From: Leptolyngbyaceae cyanobacterium SM1_3_5
GTDB lineage: Bacteria > Cyanobacteriota > Cyanobacteriia > Elainellales > Elainellaceae
Reading direction: 5' to 3'
DNA: 6,249 nucleotides
Assembly: GCA_012031475.1 (NCBI GenBank)
Contig: JAAUTJ010000305.1
Span: 1-6,249 of the forward strand
Below the pieces are notes generated by a model. The model searched no databases. It was not told the origin of the DNA and saw nothing but the letters and a program-made list of their open reading frames with translations. Of this stretch, positions 5,665 through 6,249 are shown in pieces (the first letter of the stretch is position 1; each line of letters begins with the position of its first letter). A program made the translations under genes and the position numbers.

Positions 5665-6249
5665 ATGGCGCTCGTTCCTATGCGGCTAATGCTCGATCAC
5701 GCAGCAGAGAACGGCTACGGCATTCCGGCTTTCAACGTCAACAACATGGAGCAGATCCAGGCAATCATGCAGGCTGCCCATGAAACCGACAGCCCTGTGA
5801 TTCTGCAAGCCTCGCGTGGCGCACGGAAGTATGCTGGCGAAAACTTTCTGCGCCACCTGATTTTGGCAGCGGTTGAAACCTATCCGCATATTCCGATCGT
5901 GATGCACCAAGATCACGGAAACGAGCCTGCCACCTGCTACTCGGCCATCAAAAACGGCTTCACCAGCGTGATGATGGACGGCTCGCTTCAAGCCGATGCC
6001 AAAACGCCCGCCAGCTACGACTATAACGTCAACGTTACGGCGGAAGTGGTGAAAGTGGCTCACGCGATCGGCGCTTCAGTCGAAGGTGAACTGGGCTGCT
6101 TGGGATCGCTGGAAACCGGAAAAGGCGAAGCCGAAGACGGACACGGCTTTGAAGGCGAACTTGACCACTCGATGCTGCTCACCGACCCCGACGAAGCCGT
6201 TGACTTTGTGGAGAAAACCCAGGTTGACGCTTTGGCAGTGGCGATCGGA
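5665..6249 (+). CDS. fba: class II fructose-bisphosphate aldolase, Calvin-cycle type (3' end missing)
   Basis: This zinc-dependent enzyme interconverts fructose 1,6-bisphosphate with glyceraldehyde 3-phosphate and dihydroxyacetone phosphate, and in cyanobacteria also serves sedoheptulose 1,7-bisphosphate synthesis. It is cytoplasmic and acts in glycolysis and the Calvin cycle. The first 195 codons are present; the family is usually about 360 residues, so a little under half is missing beyond the window edge. The start MALVPMRLMLDHAAENGYGI and PAFNVNNMEQ are typical of the family. HQDHGN (81-86) holds the catalytic Asp83 and zinc ligand His84. SVMMDGS (101-107) and the EGELG strand (140-144) follow, and the visible part ends DALAVAIG, just before the expected TSHGAYKF-like segment. 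No lesion is seen. It has its own strong ribosome site and probably its own promoter, 229 bp after the kinase, so an operon with the kinases is not indicated. Confidence 0.96.
   Translation, partial: MALVPMRLMLDHAAENGYGIPAFNVNNMEQIQAIMQAAHETDSPVILQASRGARKYAGENFLRHLILAAVETYPHIPIVMHQDHGNEPATCYSAIKNGFTSVMMDGSLQADAKTPASYDYNVNVTAEVVKVAHAIGASVEGELGCLGSLETGKGEAEDGHGFEGELDHSMLLTDPDEAVDFVEKTQVDALAVAIG

Noticed and set aside
5686..6063. Minus-strand open frame of 125 codons
   Set aside because: Antisense of the aldolase coding sequence, which is unmistakable on the plus strand.

Overview
The window looks like cyanobacterial chromosome. CGATCG-centred HIP1-like sites are scattered throughout, and five exact GCGATCGC octamers lie in one gene. 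The two large genes encode the cyanobacterial type of Ser/Thr kinase that starts MSYCLN with a Cys motif. The right end opens a Calvin-cycle-type class II fructose-bisphosphate aldolase. The species cannot be named from this stretch.

Layout. (1) 27-888, minus strand: a DUF2267-domain gene of unknown function with a good Shine-Dalgarno and GTG start, broken by one apparent extra base at 339/340. (2) 889-1235: its upstream region, with a possible promoter and a small palindrome at 929-970, then sequence in which I see no gene. (3) About 1236-1958, minus strand: an eroded IS200/IS605-family tnpB. It still shows RuvC-I (VGLDVG) and RuvC-II (EDLQIRNM) signatures but carries several frameshifts and stops, and it runs up to the next gene's start codon. 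(4) 1960-3162, plus: a 400-aa Ser/Thr kinase with one transmembrane segment and a short tail. (5) 3267-5435, plus: a 722-aa paralogue with the same kinase domain and membrane segment, plus a C-terminal seven-bladed WD40-like propeller. (6) 5436-5664: intergenic, with a strong hairpin and two small inverted repeats. (7) 5665-6249, plus: the first 195 codons of the aldolase, cut by the window end.

How the genes relate. The two kinases are a tandem duplicate pair. They share the Cys motif, catalytic core, a linker motif (HPxxxFEQxGE) and an SPVVSPS sequence just after the membrane segment. The first stops where the propeller of the second begins. Both carry DMG or DLG where most kinases have DFG, and both have a contracted C-x-C in the N-terminal Cys motif. 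By charge distribution the kinase domains should be cytoplasmic and the propeller extracytoplasmic, which suggests (inference) a membrane sensor kinase with a companion lacking the sensor. Nothing in the sequence ties the kinases to the aldolase or the DUF2267 gene beyond adjacency.

I see no CRISPR array, tRNA, rRNA or intact mobile element, and no clearly new multi-gene system. The most notable points are the kinase pair and the tnpB fossil beside it.
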